A stretch of DNA of 64,000 bases from Metabacillus indicus LMG 22858. GTDB taxonomy: Bacteria > Bacillota > Bacilli > Bacillales > Bacillaceae. The notes beneath the pieces are model-generated. The model saw only the letters and a program-made list of their open reading frames with translations. It was not told the DNA's origin and did not search any database. The stretch is from contig NZ_JGVU02000001.1 in NCBI RefSeq assembly GCF_000708755.2, positions 492,694-556,693 of the forward strand, in the 5' to 3' direction. Position numbers and translations under genes: made by a program. The number at the start of each line of letters is the position of its first letter. Position 1 is the stretch's first letter. Below, piece after piece: positions 16,924-27,527 of the stretch.

Positions 16924-17397
16924 ATGCTGACATTTGTACCGGTGCAGGACAAGCATCTCCTTGATGCAGAACTCTGTATCATGAACTCAAATCCTGCGTA
17001 TAACTTAATTTCTGAAGACAGGGAAATGCTTAATAAGCAGGACATAGCAGAAGACAGGGAAGAAGGGAAAGCAGTCAGTGCCAAACGATTTTTAATCATG
17101 GACGGCGATGTTCCTGCAGGGATTTTTGAATATTGCCCGCTTAATCCGAGTGATCAAAAACCATGGATTGGCTTGTTTATTCTTCATCATTCCTACCAAG
17201 GAAAAGGATATGCCGCCGCAGCATATGAGACAGCAGAAAAGCTGCTTCTGGATGAAGGATTCACCGAAATGAGGCTTGGAGTCCTGACCGAAAATGAGCG
17301 GGGCAGGAAGTTTTGGAGGAAGATGGGGTATTTTGCTTTTAAAGAGGGAGTGCACAAAGGCAAGCCCATCATCCACTTCACAAAACAAATGAAGTAG
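16924..17397 (+). CDS. GNAT-family N-acetyltransferase
   Basis: A 157-residue acetyl-CoA-dependent transferase. The acetyl-CoA loop is seen as HHSYQGKGYAAAAYE (motif A), followed by LGVLTENERGRKFWRKMGY (motif B). The acceptor is unknown. The ATG has AGGGGG six to seven bases upstream; an earlier in-frame ATG overlaps the end of the regulator gene. It begins 10 bases after that gene and is probably in its operon and under its control. Confidence 0.83.
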   Translation: MLTFVPVQDKHLLDAELCIMNSNPAYNLISEDREMLNKQDIAEDREEGKAVSAKRFLIMDGDVPAGIFEYCPLNPSDQKPWIGLFILHHSYQGKGYAAAAYETAEKLLLDEGFTEMRLGVLTENERGRKFWRKMGYFAFKEGVHKGKPIIHFTKQMK

Positions 17398-17418
17398 AGC
17401 CTGATGGCTCTACTTTTT
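17393..17418. terminator. Terminator between the acetyltransferase and mtnA
   Basis: A 9-bp stem AGTAGAGCC/GGCTCTACT overlapping the acetyltransferase stop codon, then five T on the plus strand. Confidence 0.8.
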
Positions 17419-17421
17419 GAC

Positions 17422-18471
17422 TTACTGGAAGAGGCTGTTTATTTCCAGCAGATAGTCTCCGGATAAAACGCCTTCCTCTGTTATAATGCCTGTGATTAAT
17501 TCATTAGGCGTTACATCAAATGCGGGATTGAAAACCTGCACCCCTTCAGGTGCAACGCGGCAGCCCGCTATGTGAGTGATTTCTTCCGCATCACGCTCTT
17601 CTATTGGGATGTCATCCCCGCTGCCTGTCTCTGGATCAAACGTTGAAAGAGGTGCCGCTACATAAAACGGAATCTGGAAAGCATTTGCAAGAAGGGCAAG
17701 GCCGTAGGTGCCGATTTTATTGGCTGTATCTCCGTTTGCAGCAATCCGGTCAGCACCGACAATGATGGCTGAGATCTGTTTTGTGCGGATCGTATGCGCA
17801 GCCATACTGTCTGTAATCAGCGTTACATCAACGCCTGCCTCCATAAGCTCCCATGCTGTCAGCCTTGATCCCTGCAGCACAGGACGTGTTTCACAGGCGT
17901 ATACACGCAAAGGGATGCCTTTTTCTTTTGCCAGGTAAAAAGGCGAGAGAGCCGTTCCGTATCTTGCTGTGGCAATAGAGCCTGCATTGCATATGGTCAT
18001 AACAGCGTCGCCTTCATTAAAAAGAGGCAGAGCATGCTCGCCGATTTTCCTGCACGTTTCTTCATCTTCAACCTGTATTTGTATCGCTTCATGCAGCAGA
18101 ACTGTTTTTGCTTCTTCTGCAGATATGGCATGCTGCACACTGTTTTTCAAGCGGCTGAGAGCCCAGAAAAGGTTGACGGCAGTCGGCCTTGAACTGGCAA
18201 GATAATCATGATCGCGGGAAAGCCATTTTTGAAATTTCGAAATATCATCTGTTTCATAGTTTTTTGCCGCGAGCGCGAGCCCGAAAGCAGCTGCAATGCC
18301 GATTGCAGGGGCTCCGCGCACTTTAAGGGTTTTAATGGCATCCCACACATCCTCAACCGTTTCGAGGTGAAGATATTCCGTCGCAGCAGGCAGTTTCTGC
18401 TGATCAAGAAGGCGGATATAGGATTCTTTCCATTCGACAGAACGGGGTATGATGGATTGCTGATATGTCAT
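17422..18471 (-). CDS. mtnA: Methylthioribose-1-phosphate isomerase
   Basis: A 349-residue enzyme that converts 5-methylthioribose-1-phosphate to the ribulose form in methionine salvage. It belongs to the eIF2B-alpha-like fold. Signatures: KVRGAPAIG near residue 52, the catalytic cysteine in ICNAGS near 160, and [19 protein letters not shown] with the catalytic Asp near 240. AAGGAG lies eight bases before the start. It follows mtnK by 12 bases in one operon downstream of a SAM riboswitch. Confidence 0.95.
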   Translation of the reverse strand: MTYQQSIIPRSVEWKESYIRLLDQQKLPAATEYLHLETVEDVWDAIKTLKVRGAPAIGIAAAFGLALAAKNYETDDISKFQKWLSRDHDYLASSRPTAVNLFWALSRLKNSVQHAISAEEAKTVLLHEAIQIQVEDEETCRKIGEHALPLFNEGDAVMTICNAGSIATARYGTALSPFYLAKEKGIPLRVYACETRPVLQGSRLTAWELMEAGVDVTLITDSMAAHTIRTKQISAIIVGADRIAANGDTANKIGTYGLALLANAFQIPFYVAAPLSTFDPETGSGDDIPIEERDAEEITHIAGCRVAPEGVQVFNPAFDVTPNELITGIITEEGVLSGDYLLEINSLFQ

Positions 18472-18483
18472 GGTGCATGCTCC

Positions 18484-19686
<1,203 letters not shown>

Positions 19687-19749
19687 TCATATGGACTTTT
19701 ACTGCCAGCAGCAGGAACATGTCATCTGAGAAAGAGGCTATGTACATGT

Positions 19750-19960
19750 AAAAAAGCCTCTTTCACAGGGAAAGAGGCTTGAAGGCGCAGGCTTCGCACC
19801 TCTTATCTGCCAGAAAGATGTCTTTCTGCTGGAATTAGCACCGTGCCTTGTGGAAGATGTCTTCCGGCGCAAAAAGCTGCGCCCCATTTCGCAATGGTAT
19901 TACGGTCGGTTGCTGGGCATCATAGGGCCAAATCCCTCCGCCTGCTCTTGATAAGAGATT
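19750..19960 (-). ncRNA. SAM-I riboswitch (S-box) of mtnKA
   Basis: Read on the minus strand, the leader begins with CTCTTATCAAGAGCAGG, continues with GGAGGGA, GATGCCCAGCAACC and the GCACGGTGCTAATTCC segment, and returns with AGATAAGAG to close P1. It ends in a terminator hairpin built from AAGCCTCTTTC and its complement before T6 (19750-19780). P3 and the segment before P1 closure carry extra hairpins. SAM binding is expected to stop transcription before mtnK. Confidence 0.93.
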
Positions 19961-20053
19961 GTATTAAGTTTGTTTTCAAATAATTCGCAATTAATCACTT
20001 GTTCTGAATGTTAACAGGTTTCAAAGAAAAATGTCAATGATTTTTTTAGAAAG

Positions 20054-20842
20054 TTACAAATAAAAATGGGGAAGTCTGTCTTCAAAAACGGGAATTTGCT
20101 TTCGGATTTCTTTCACTTTTTCCAGGTCGATTTCTGCTGTAAGAACGGATTCCTCTGTCCCTGCTTCAGCAAGAATTTCTCCCCATGGATCTATGATCAT
20201 GGAATGACCGGCAAATACATTTTTCGGATCCTCCCCTGACCTGTTGCACGCTACAACGTAGCACTGATTTTCAATGGCGCGGCTGATCAGCATGGTTTTC
20301 CAGTGATGAAGTCTCGGAAGCGGCCACTCTGCGACAACGAACAGGATCTCAGCTCCATTAACGGTATGAGCGCGGATCCATTCTGGAAAACGAATGTCAT
20401 AGCAAATGACTCCGGCACTTTGAATTCCTTCAAGCTTAAAAAGCCCTTTTTCTGTGCCGCCATTTAGATATAAGTGTTCATCCATCAGTTTGAAAAGGTG
20501 CAATTTGCTGTATTCGTGCAAGAGTTCACCCTGTCTGTCAAACACGTACATGGTGTTTGTTACCCCTGCCTCTGTCCTTTTAGCCACAGACCCTGCTATG
20601 ATATTAACCGAGCAGTTTTTTGAAAGTCCGCTCATCAGAGAGAGGGTGCGTTTTCCTTCATCATCTGCGAGCACATCAAGACGTGTCAGGTCATATCCGG
20701 TCGTCCATAACTCCGGCAGTACAATCACATCAGGTTTGTCGCTAAGCATGATGGATTTCATCTTTTCTTCCACTGCTGCAATGTTTTCGTCCGGTTTTCC
20801 GAAAGCAATGTCTGTCTGAAGGCAGGCGATTTTAAGTTTCAT
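20054..20842 (-). CDS. mtnU: Carbon-nitrogen hydrolase (omega-amidase-like) MtnU
   Basis: A 262-residue nitrilase-superfamily enzyme. The catalytic triad is visible: Glu in VLPELWTTGY, Lys in YSKLHLF, and Cys in GVICYDIRFPE. In methionine salvage it probably hydrolyses 2-oxo-4-methylthiobutyramide produced when glutamine is the amino donor. The start is the ATG of MKLKIA; GGAG lies nine bases upstream, whereas the in-frame ATG three codons earlier touches that site. Between mtnK and mtnE as in B. subtilis. Confidence 0.88.
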   Translation of the reverse strand: MKLKIACLQTDIAFGKPDENIAAVEEKMKSIMLSDKPDVIVLPELWTTGYDLTRLDVLADDEGKRTLSLMSGLSKNCSVNIIAGSVAKRTEAGVTNTMYVFDRQGELLHEYSKLHLFKLMDEHLYLNGGTEKGLFKLEGIQSAGVICYDIRFPEWIRAHTVNGAEILFVVAEWPLPRLHHWKTMLISRAIENQCYVVACNRSGEDPKNVFAGHSMIIDPWGEILAEAGTEESVLTAEIDLEKVKEIRKQIPVFEDRLPHFYL

Positions 20843-20943
20843 ATGCGTCATCTCCGCTAAAAAATATTTTCCTTTACAAGCTGACTATAACAATATATGA
20901 TTTTTCACTAGAATTTCAAGAATTTTCATAAGAAGGTGCAAAG

Positions 20944-22134
20944 ATGAAAAAGTTCGAGCAATCAGCGCTATTAAATAATCTTCCAAAACAATTTTTTGCA
21001 GGTCTCGTTGCAAAAGTTAACACAAGTATTGAGGCCGGACATGATGTCATTAATCTTGGCCAGGGGAATCCGGATCAGCCGACGCCGCCTCATATTGTAA
21101 AAGCCCTGCAGGAAGCAGCAGGCAAACCGGACTATCACAAATATTCCCCGTTCAGAGGACAGCGTTTTTTAAAAACGGCGATAACAGAATTTTATCAAAG
21201 GGAATATGGCGTTACACTGGATCCTGACACAGAAGTGGCGATTCTATTTGGGGGAAAGGCAGGTCTTGTCGAAATTCCGCAGTGTCTCCTTAATCCCGGT
21301 GAGACGGTTCTTGTTCCCGACCCGGGCTATCCCGATTATTGGTCAGGCGTAGAGCTTGCGAGGGCCCGTATGGAATATATGCCTCTTTTGAAGGAAAATG
21401 AGTTTTTGCCTGACTATTCCAAGCTCTCTGAAAAAGCGAAGGCGGATGCTAAGCTCATGTTTTTAAACTATCCGAACAACCCTACAGGGGCAGTTGCAAG
21501 CCGGAGCTTTTTCGATGACACGGTTGCGTTTGCTGAAGAAAATGACATTTGCGTCGTGCATGATTTTGCCTATGGAGCAATTGGCTTTGACGGCAAAAAG
21601 CCGGTCAGCTTTCTTGAATCCGAGGGAGCAAAAGAGACTGGAATTGAAATTTATACGCTGTCTAAGACGTATAATATGGCAGGGTGGAGGATCGGGTTTG
21701 CAGTCGGCAATAAAAGCGTCATAGAGTCGATTAATCTTTTCCAGGATCACATGTTTGTCAGTGTGTTCAGCGGAATACAGGAAGCAGCAGCTGCTGCTCT
21801 TCTTGCCCCGCAGGATTGCGTCAGCGAGCTTGTCGCACGCTATGAAAGCAGGCGTGCGGCGTTTATAGACGCACTGAACGGCATCGGCTGGAAAGTGGAG
21901 GCTCCTCCGGGATCATTCTTTGCTTGGCTGCCTGTACCCGGGGGATTCACATCGGAATCATTCGCTGACTATCTGCTGGAACACGCTCATGTTTGCGTGG
22001 CGCCGGGCATTGGATTCGGGACGTTCGGTGAGGGGTATGTCCGTGCGGGACTTTTAACCTCTGAAGAGAGATTGAGAGAAGCAGCTGAAAGAATAAAATC
22101 TTTAAATCTCTTTTCACAGTCAGTTGACAGCTGA
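20944..22134 (+). CDS. mtnE: Methionine-salvage aminotransferase MtnE
   Basis: A 396-residue class I/II PLP aminotransferase that converts 2-oxo-4-methylthiobutyrate to methionine. Seen: INLGQGNPDQPTPPHIV, the NYPNNPTGAV motif, and the PLP lysine in TLSKTYNMAGWRIGF near residue 237. AGAAGG lies seven bases before the ATG. Divergent from mtnU, and followed by the second S-box leader. Substrate is assigned from context; related aminotransferases are broad. Confidence 0.92.
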   Translation: MKKFEQSALLNNLPKQFFAGLVAKVNTSIEAGHDVINLGQGNPDQPTPPHIVKALQEAAGKPDYHKYSPFRGQRFLKTAITEFYQREYGVTLDPDTEVAILFGGKAGLVEIPQCLLNPGETVLVPDPGYPDYWSGVELARARMEYMPLLKENEFLPDYSKLSEKAKADAKLMFLNYPNNPTGAVASRSFFDDTVAFAEENDICVVHDFAYGAIGFDGKKPVSFLESEGAKETGIEIYTLSKTYNMAGWRIGFAVGNKSVIESINLFQDHMFVSVFSGIQEAAAAALLAPQDCVSELVARYESRRAAFIDALNGIGWKVEAPPGSFFAWLPVPGGFTSESFADYLLEHAHVCVAPGIGFGTFGEGYVRAGLLTSEERLREAAERIKSLNLFSQSVDS

Positions 22135-22189
22135 GGGAAAAGCTGTCATAATCCTAATTAATTTCAGGTTATTCAGAACATATACAATT

Positions 22190-22347
22190 CTTATCAAGAG
22201 CAGGTGGAGGGACTGGCCCGATGAAGCCCGGCAACCGACTTAAACGATGTTTAAGCACGGTGCTAAATCTTGCAGCAATTGCTGGCAGATAAGGATCTTA
22301 CCCATTTCAGATAAGGTCTCTTCCGTCAGCGGAGGGGACCTTTTTTA
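22190..22347 (+). ncRNA. SAM-I riboswitch (S-box) of mtnWXBD
   Basis: The leader has TTCTTATCAAGAGCAGG, GGAGGGA, GATGAAGCCCGGCAACC, a P3 hairpin (CTTAAAC-GAT-GTTTAAG), CACGGTGCTAAATC and the P1-closing AGATAAG. A terminator stem GTCTCTTCCG/CGGAGGGGAC with a T run follows at 22315-22347. It is more compact than the mtnK leader. Confidence 0.93.
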
Positions 22348-22375
22348 TTTTCTAATTCGAAAGGCAGGCATAATC

Positions 22376-23614
22376 ATGAGCGGCGTTACAGCAACTTATC
22401 TCATCTATGATCAGAGCAGCATCCAAAAAAAAGCAGAAGGAATCGCCATAGGCCTTACGGTCGGCTCATGGACGGACCTTCCGGAGCTTACACAGCAGCA
22501 GCTGAAACAGCACAAGGGCCAAGTTGTATCAGTTGAAGAAACGGATGCTGAAGAACGCATTTCGGAGTTTCTCGGAAAAAAAGTGAAAAAAGGAATTGTA
22601 AAAATATTTTATCCTGGTCTTAATTACTCTCATGACCTTCCTGCAGTCCTTACGACGGTTTTCGGAAAGCTTTCCCTTGACGGCGAAGTGAAACTGCTTG
22701 ATTTGGAGTTTACAGGAGATCTTCTTTCTTCCTTTCAGGGACCTGCATTTGGCATAAGCGGGATCAGGGAAAAGCTTGGAGTCTATAACCGGCCTCTTCT
22801 CATGAGCATTTTCAAAGGAGTCATTGGACGTGATCTCGCGTTTTTAAAAGAACAGCTCAGGCATCAGGTTCTTGGCGGCGTTGACCTTGTAAAGGATGAC
22901 GAAATCCTGTTTGACAATCCTCTGACTCCGTTTGAGCAAAGAATTACAGCAGGAAAAGAAGTGCTTGGCAGCGTGTATGAGGAGACCGGCCATAAAGCTA
23001 TGTATGCTGTTAATTTAACTGGAAAGACCTTCAGCCTCAAAGAGAAGGCTAGACGCGCTGCAGAGCTCGGGGCGGACGCCCTGCTGTTTAATGTTTTCGC
23101 TTATGGTCTTGACGTTTTGCAGGAGCTTGCAGAAGACAGGGAGATTCATGTCCCGATCATGGCGCACCCTGCTGTAAGCGGAGCCTTGTCTTCTTCCGCC
23201 CTATACGGGATTTCGCACTCTCTGCTGCTTGGAAAGCTGCTGCGGCAATGCGGTGCGGACTTTTCCCTCTTCCCGTCGCCATACGGCAGTGTGGCACTTG
23301 AAAGGGATGCGGCACTGTCCATCGGTGCAGCGTGCAAAGAGACTTCCGGCATAAAAGAAACGTTTCCGGTTCCATCAGCTGGAATTCATCCGGGCCTTGT
23401 TCCTGTTCTTATCCAGGATTTCGGCATCGACAGCGTCATTAATGCCGGCGGAGGGGTACACGGGCATCCAAACGGTGCGCAGGCGGGCGGAAGAGCTTTC
23501 CGCTCTGCAATCGATGCTGTGCTTGAAGGCATCTCATTATCTGAAAAAGCTAAAAGCGAACGCGACCTTCAGCTTGCACTTGATCTATGGGGTCAGGTGG
23601 AGGCGGGCCGATGA
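22376..23614 (+). CDS. mtnW: 2,3-diketo-5-methylthiopentyl-1-phosphate enolase (RuBisCO-like)
   Basis: A 412-residue RuBisCO-like protein that enolises the diketo intermediate of methionine salvage. RuBisCO features include [10 protein letters not shown] near residue 175 (Mg/Lys site), HPAVSGALS and the [17 protein letters not shown] phosphate loop near 365. The start MSGVTATY follows AAAGGCAGG; an earlier in-frame ATG lies inside the riboswitch. Its stop overlaps mtnX. First gene of mtnWXBD. Confidence 0.93.
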   Translation: MSGVTATYLIYDQSSIQKKAEGIAIGLTVGSWTDLPELTQQQLKQHKGQVVSVEETDAEERISEFLGKKVKKGIVKIFYPGLNYSHDLPAVLTTVFGKLSLDGEVKLLDLEFTGDLLSSFQGPAFGISGIREKLGVYNRPLLMSIFKGVIGRDLAFLKEQLRHQVLGGVDLVKDDEILFDNPLTPFEQRITAGKEVLGSVYEETGHKAMYAVNLTGKTFSLKEKARRAAELGADALLFNVFAYGLDVLQELAEDREIHVPIMAHPAVSGALSSSALYGISHSLLLGKLLRQCGADFSLFPSPYGSVALERDAALSIGAACKETSGIKETFPVPSAGIHPGLVPVLIQDFGIDSVINAGGGVHGHPNGAQAGGRAFRSAIDAVLEGISLSEKAKSERDLQLALDLWGQVEAGR

Positions 23615-24273
23615 GCAAGCCGGTTATTATCTGTGATTTTGACGGCACCATTACAAACAATGACAATATTATCGCGCTCATGAAACGATTCGCTCCTTCT
23701 GAGTGGAACACTTTAAAAGATGATGTTTTAAGCCAGCGCATTTCAGTCCGTGAAGGCGTCGGAAGGATGTTTGAGCTGATCCCTTCAAAACTCAAGGCGG
23801 ATATGATTCAGCACCTGCTGTTCACCGCACAGATCCGGGACGGATTCAGTGACTTTGTTCAGTTTGCAAAAGATCATGAAATACCGCTGTACATTGTGAG
23901 CGGAGGAATTGATTTTTTCGTTTATCCGCTGTTAAACGGGCTTGTAGAACATGACCGTGTCTACTGCAACGAATCAGATTTCAGCGGGGAATTTGTTCAA
24001 ATCCTCTGGCCGAACTCATGTGATGACAGGTGCACAAATGACTGCGGATGCTGCAAGCCGAGCATCATCAGAAAGCTTGCTTCCTCTGATCAGGAGGTCA
24101 TTGTAATCGGAGATTCGGTGACAGATCTTGAAGCGGCAAAGCTTGCAGATTTTGTGTTTGCCCGGGATTATCTTCTTGAAAAATGTGAAACTCTTCAGCT
24201 GCGGCATCAGGCATTTTCAACTTTTTATGACGTGATTGAAGGGCTGAAGAAAAGGCAGGAGGCGGCAGTATGA
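23611..24273 (+). CDS. mtnX: 2-hydroxy-3-keto-5-methylthiopentenyl-1-phosphate phosphatase
   Basis: A 220-residue HAD phosphatase producing acireductone. Motif I is [10 protein letters not shown] near residue 7; motif II lies in [10 protein letters not shown] and motif III in [15 protein letters not shown] CxxCxxDCGCC-like cysteine cluster ([12 protein letters not shown]) in the middle may bind metal and is typical of this family. Start is the ATG in the ATGA overlap with mtnW. Confidence 0.92.
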   Translation: MSKPVIICDFDGTITNNDNIIALMKRFAPSEWNTLKDDVLSQRISVREGVGRMFELIPSKLKADMIQHLLFTAQIRDGFSDFVQFAKDHEIPLYIVSGGIDFFVYPLLNGLVEHDRVYCNESDFSGEFVQILWPNSCDDRCTNDCGCCKPSIIRKLASSDQEVIVIGDSVTDLEAAKLADFVFARDYLLEKCETLQLRHQAFSTFYDVIEGLKKRQEAAV

Positions 24274-24902
24274 GCTTATATAAACAGCGCTGGAGTGAGC
24301 TTGCAGCTGTGAAAAGGGAACTTGCTGAACGGGACTGGTTTCCGGGAACAAGCGGAAATCTTGCGATAAAAGTTCATTCAGATCCGCTCTCATTTCTGGT
24401 CACATCAAGCGGAAAAGACAAGAGACTCCAAACAGATGAAGATTTTCTGCTTGTGGACGGTGCTGGAACACCCCTTGAAGATACAGCACAAAGACCTTCA
24501 GCAGAAACCCTTCTGCACGTAGAAATCTATAAGCGGACCAGTGCCGGCTGCAGCCTCCATGTCCACACTGTAGACAATAATGTGATCTCTGAATTGTATG
24601 GCGATGAAGGCGGAATCACCTTCAAAGGGCAGGAGATCATTAAAGCTTTCGGGCTGTGGGAGGAGGATGCCGAATGGCATATTCCGATTATTGAAAACCC
24701 TGCGGACATTCCTGCTCTTGCTGCTGACTTCGGCAGACATGTCAAAGGCAGCTCTGGTGCCGTTCTTATCCGGAACCACGGCATTACGGTTTGGGGAAAA
24801 GACGCGTTTGAAGCCAAAAAAGTGCTGGAAGCGTGCGAATTTTTATTTTCCTATCAAGTGAAACTGCTTGCTCTTAAACAGGCAAAATCGCTCGTGCGAT
24901 AA
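24270..24902 (+). CDS. mtnB: Methylthioribulose-1-phosphate dehydratase
   Basis: A 210-residue class II aldolase-fold enzyme removing water from methylthioribulose-1-phosphate. The zinc-site residues are in HVHTVDNN and [11 protein letters not shown], with the GTSGNLAIK substrate loop near residue 27. Overlaps mtnX by four bases with GGAGG upstream. Confidence 0.93.
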   Translation: MSLYKQRWSELAAVKRELAERDWFPGTSGNLAIKVHSDPLSFLVTSSGKDKRLQTDEDFLLVDGAGTPLEDTAQRPSAETLLHVEIYKRTSAGCSLHVHTVDNNVISELYGDEGGITFKGQEIIKAFGLWEEDAEWHIPIIENPADIPALAADFGRHVKGSSGAVLIRNHGITVWGKDAFEAKKVLEACEFLFSYQVKLLALKQAKSLVR

Positions 24903-24927
24903 ATTTACCATACAGGAGGAATGAAGG

Positions 24928-25461
24928 ATGGCGACGATCCGTTTTCAAGAAACGAATGAAAGATTAACAGATCAAAAGGAAGTTTCAGCATTTCTTAATG
25001 CGCAGGAGGTCATTTATGAGCAATGGGATATTGAGAAGCTGCCGGAGGCATTGAGAGAAAACTACAGCCTTTCTGATGAACAGAAAGAAGAAATTCTTCA
25101 GGTGTTCACAAATGAAATTGCGGATATCTCGGAACGCCGCGGCTACAAGGCACAGGACGTTATTTCTTTGTCTGAAAGCACGCCGAATCTTGAACAGCTT
25201 CTTCAAAATTTCCAGAAGGAGCACCATCATACAGATGATGAAGTCCGCTTTATTGTCAGCGGCCACGGTATTTTTATTATCCAGGCAAAAGACGGCTCAT
25301 TTTTCGACGTTGAACTGAATCCCGGCGACCTGATCTCTGTTCCTCCGAACATCCGCCACTACTTTACGCTTCAGGAAGACCGCAAAGTAGTAGCAGTCCG
25401 CATTTTTGTAACGACTGAAGGATGGGTGCCTATCTACGAAAAAGAACAGCAGCAGGCATAA
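24928..25461 (+). CDS. mtnD: Acireductone dioxygenase
   Basis: A 177-residue cupin that oxidises acireductone to the keto-acid precursor of methionine (with Fe) or off-pathway (with Ni). Metal ligands are in HHHTDDEVRF (two His and Glu) and IRHYF (His), about residues 95-143. ACAGGAGG precedes the ATG. Last gene of mtnWXBD, closed by a terminator. Confidence 0.94.
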   Translation: MATIRFQETNERLTDQKEVSAFLNAQEVIYEQWDIEKLPEALRENYSLSDEQKEEILQVFTNEIADISERRGYKAQDVISLSESTPNLEQLLQNFQKEHHHTDDEVRFIVSGHGIFIIQAKDGSFFDVELNPGDLISVPPNIRHYFTLQEDRKVVAVRIFVTTEGWVPIYEKEQQQA

Positions 25462-25473
25462 ACGGTCTTAATC

Positions 25474-25503
25474 CCCCCTTCATTTTCAGGAAGGGGGTTT
25501 CTT
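25474..25503 (+). terminator. mtnWXBD terminator
   Basis: An 8-bp GC-rich stem CCCCCTTC/GAAGGGGG, eight-base loop, then TTTCTT. Confidence 0.8.
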
Positions 25504-25587
25504 GTGGGCTTAATAATTAGAATTTTCTTTACTCTTGTCCTGTTCTATGGTAAATTTTCAACAATATAAGAGGGGAGGATTGTCCGC

Positions 25588-26241
25588 ATGAAAATTCGCT
25601 ACAATTTTGTAAAAAAAGAAGATGTCAGGTACTGCAAGGCGGAGAGTACTGTAAAAGAAGCTTACGAATTGCTGAAAGAATCAGGTTACCGCAGCATTCC
25701 TGTTCTGAAAGACAACGGGACAGTTTTTGCAGGTTTGATCTATAAAGTTGATTTGCTCGATTATTATGTAGAAAAGCAGGGCAAGGATGAGGATTCAATT
25801 CAATCTTTGATTGTAGATAAGGATGCATTTGTTTACGAGGAGGATTCGTTTTTTAAAACGTTTCTGACAATCAGAAGGCTTCCATTTTTAGCTGTTCTGA
25901 ATGAAAAAGATGAATTTTCCGGAATTATTACACATGGTAACATTATGGATGTCCTTGAAGATTCATTCGGCATGAAAACAGGAGGATATATCCTGACTGT
26001 CGGCACTAAGGAACACAAGGGTGCCATCAAGGAACTTGTTTCTGCGATCAAAGATGTAAATATTGAAGGGCTGCTCACTCTGGATAATGGTGATACATAT
26101 TTAAGACGGATCATCGTCAATCTGTCCCATGATATTTCAGAAAAAAAGCTTCATAAAATCATTAAAAAACTCGAAGAAAAAGATTTCAGAGTGACCGCGG
26201 TGGATGATGTAAACAAGAGTGATAAAGTACTGATAAAATAA
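25588..26241 (+). CDS. cbpA: CBS/ACT-domain protein, CbpA-like
   Basis: A 217-residue soluble protein with two CBS motifs (about residues 1-60 and 70-130) followed by an ACT-like domain (about 133-205). The layout resembles the cyclic-di-AMP-binding protein CbpA described in Listeria. If so, it would bind c-di-AMP in its CBS module and modulate a partner, perhaps in K+ or (p)ppGpp signalling. Nucleotide binding is inferred from architecture only. It has its own terminator and ribosome site (GGGGAGG) and sits between mtnD and spo0E. Confidence 0.65.
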   Translation: MKIRYNFVKKEDVRYCKAESTVKEAYELLKESGYRSIPVLKDNGTVFAGLIYKVDLLDYYVEKQGKDEDSIQSLIVDKDAFVYEEDSFFKTFLTIRRLPFLAVLNEKDEFSGIITHGNIMDVLEDSFGMKTGGYILTVGTKEHKGAIKELVSAIKDVNIEGLLTLDNGDTYLRRIIVNLSHDISEKKLHKIIKKLEEKDFRVTAVDDVNKSDKVLIK

Positions 26242-26246
26242 CTGCT

Positions 26247-26272
26247 GAACCGGTAAATCCGGTTCTTTTTTA
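26247..26272 (+). terminator. Terminator after the CBS/ACT gene
   Basis: Stem GAACCGG/CCGGTTC, five-base loop, six T. Confidence 0.85.
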
Positions 26273-26419
26273 TTATAAAAAAAGTTGGAAATATAGGTTT
26301 GAATGTGGGGGAATATGGGAAAAGAAAGGAAAACGAGTCGGTTCATACAAGTGTGTTAACAGAATTGTCAAAAAGTCCTGTAAAAAAGCTGTCGGATTTT
26401 GCTAATCTATTTACAAGTT

Positions 26420-26474
26420 TAGAAATATCTGTAATAATTTACTTGAATATTTATTCCCATTACAGATATTTTTG
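26420..26474 (+). promoter_or_regulatory. Long inverted repeat upstream of spo0E
   Basis: AAATATCTGTAAT (26423-26435) and its exact complement (26459-26471) are separated by 23 bases and end about 10 bases before the spo0E ribosome site. With G-U pairs the RNA stem reaches 16 bp. It may be a leader hairpin or an operator; there is no T run. Confidence 0.5.
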
Positions 26475-26494
26475 GATGAGGCGGAGGGAAGAAA

Positions 26495-26743
26495 ATGTCA
26501 ACTGTATCAGATAAGACCCAGCTGCTTGAGAGCATCGATACAAAAAGGAAAGAAATGATGGACTCTGCAAGGGCCGGAGGATATACGAGCAGCGAGGCCG
26601 TGAAGTGCAGCCAGGAACTGGACATGCTGTTAAACCAATACCAGCAGATTGTTTTTGAAGAAGAAAACCGGACAACCCCCCCTTTTATGCGGTTTATTCA
26701 TTCTATGAAAAAATGGACAGATCGGGAAGGACTTACTATATAG
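26495..26743 (+). CDS. spo0E: Spo0E-like aspartyl-phosphate phosphatase
   Basis: An 82-residue helical-hairpin phosphatase that removes phosphate from Spo0A~P and so delays sporulation. The family signature is clear: LLESIDTKRKEMMDSA, then the SQELDMLLNQYQ motif whose SQELD is typical. GGAGGG lies upstream of the ATG. It sits at the B. subtilis spo0E position, within 2 kb of kinD and in the same window as kinE, the kinases it opposes. Confidence 0.88.
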   Translation: MSTVSDKTQLLESIDTKRKEMMDSARAGGYTSSEAVKCSQELDMLLNQYQQIVFEEENRTTPPFMRFIHSMKKWTDREGLTI

Positions 26744-26747
26744 AACC

Positions 26748-26784
26748 AAAAACGGCAGAGCTCGCAGCTCAGCCGTTTTTTTTT
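26748..26784. terminator. Shared terminator of spo0E and the ZIP gene
   Basis: A long stem AACGGC-GAGCT/AGCTC-GCCGTT with A and T runs on both sides between converging genes. Confidence 0.82.
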
Positions 26785-26792
26785 CGCTTTAT

Positions 26793-27527
26793 TTAGCCGA
26801 AGGTCTCAATGAGCAGAATCATGAACAATATTCCTAAAATGAAGGAGTAGGTTGCATTCCGTTCATTTCCGTCCCCGTGGCTTTCAGGAATCAGCTCTTT
26901 ATAAATAATGAACAGCATGGCCCCGGCTGCAAAGGACAGGCCGTAAGGAACGAGATTTTCCGCGAATGACGTCAAATAAAATCCCAGAAGCGAAGTTATG
27001 ATCTCAACTGCGCCTGTCATAGTTGCAATGATCAGAGCTTTAAATTTGCCGATGTTCTGATTAAAAAGGAATAAGGCGACGAGAAATCCTTCAGGAGCGT
27101 TCTGCAGACCAATGGCGAAAGCAATCAGATTTCCTGTCTCTGACTGCTCTGATGCATAGCTGACACCTACAGAAAGTCCTTCCGGCAGATTATGCATCGT
27201 GATCGCAGCGATAATCAGGAACGCCTTTTCGTCAAATTGTATGCCGTATTTTGAATGCTCAAGGTCTATATGGGGGATTTTTTTTTCAAGTGTCGTCAGC
27301 ACCAAAACACCGAGAAAGAGTCCGGCAAAGACCTCAAGAAACCCTCCCTGATTCAGCGCTTCAGGAAGCAGGCTCATCATGGATGCAGCCATCATGATGC
27401 CTGCGGTGAAAGCAAGCAGAATATCTCTCCACCTGTGTGTAATCGTATTTTGCAGGAACAGGATAGGAAGAGCCCCGAGTCCTGTAGCAAGGGCAGACAG
27501 TGTGCTGCCGAGTAAAACTTCTGTCAT
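26793..27527 (-). CDS. ZIP-family divalent metal transporter
   Basis: A 244-residue membrane protein with eight segments. Conserved metal-site motifs appear in TM4 (HNLPEG) and TM5 (QNAPEG, where many relatives have HxxPE), with ELIPESH later. A His/Asp-containing loop (HIDLEHSKYG) lies between TM3 and TM4. ZIP proteins import zinc, iron or manganese; selectivity cannot be told. Single gene, converging with spo0E. Confidence 0.85.
   Translation of the reverse strand: MTEVLLGSTLSALATGLGALPILFLQNTITHRWRDILLAFTAGIMMAASMMSLLPEALNQGGFLEVFAGLFLGVLVLTTLEKKIPHIDLEHSKYGIQFDEKAFLIIAAITMHNLPEGLSVGVSYASEQSETGNLIAFAIGLQNAPEGFLVALFLFNQNIGKFKALIIATMTGAVEIITSLLGFYLTSFAENLVPYGLSFAAGAMLFIIYKELIPESHGDGNERNATYSFILGILFMILLIETFG

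Noticed and set aside
22247..22375. N-terminal extension of mtnW
   Set aside because: It reads through the S-box aptamer and terminator.
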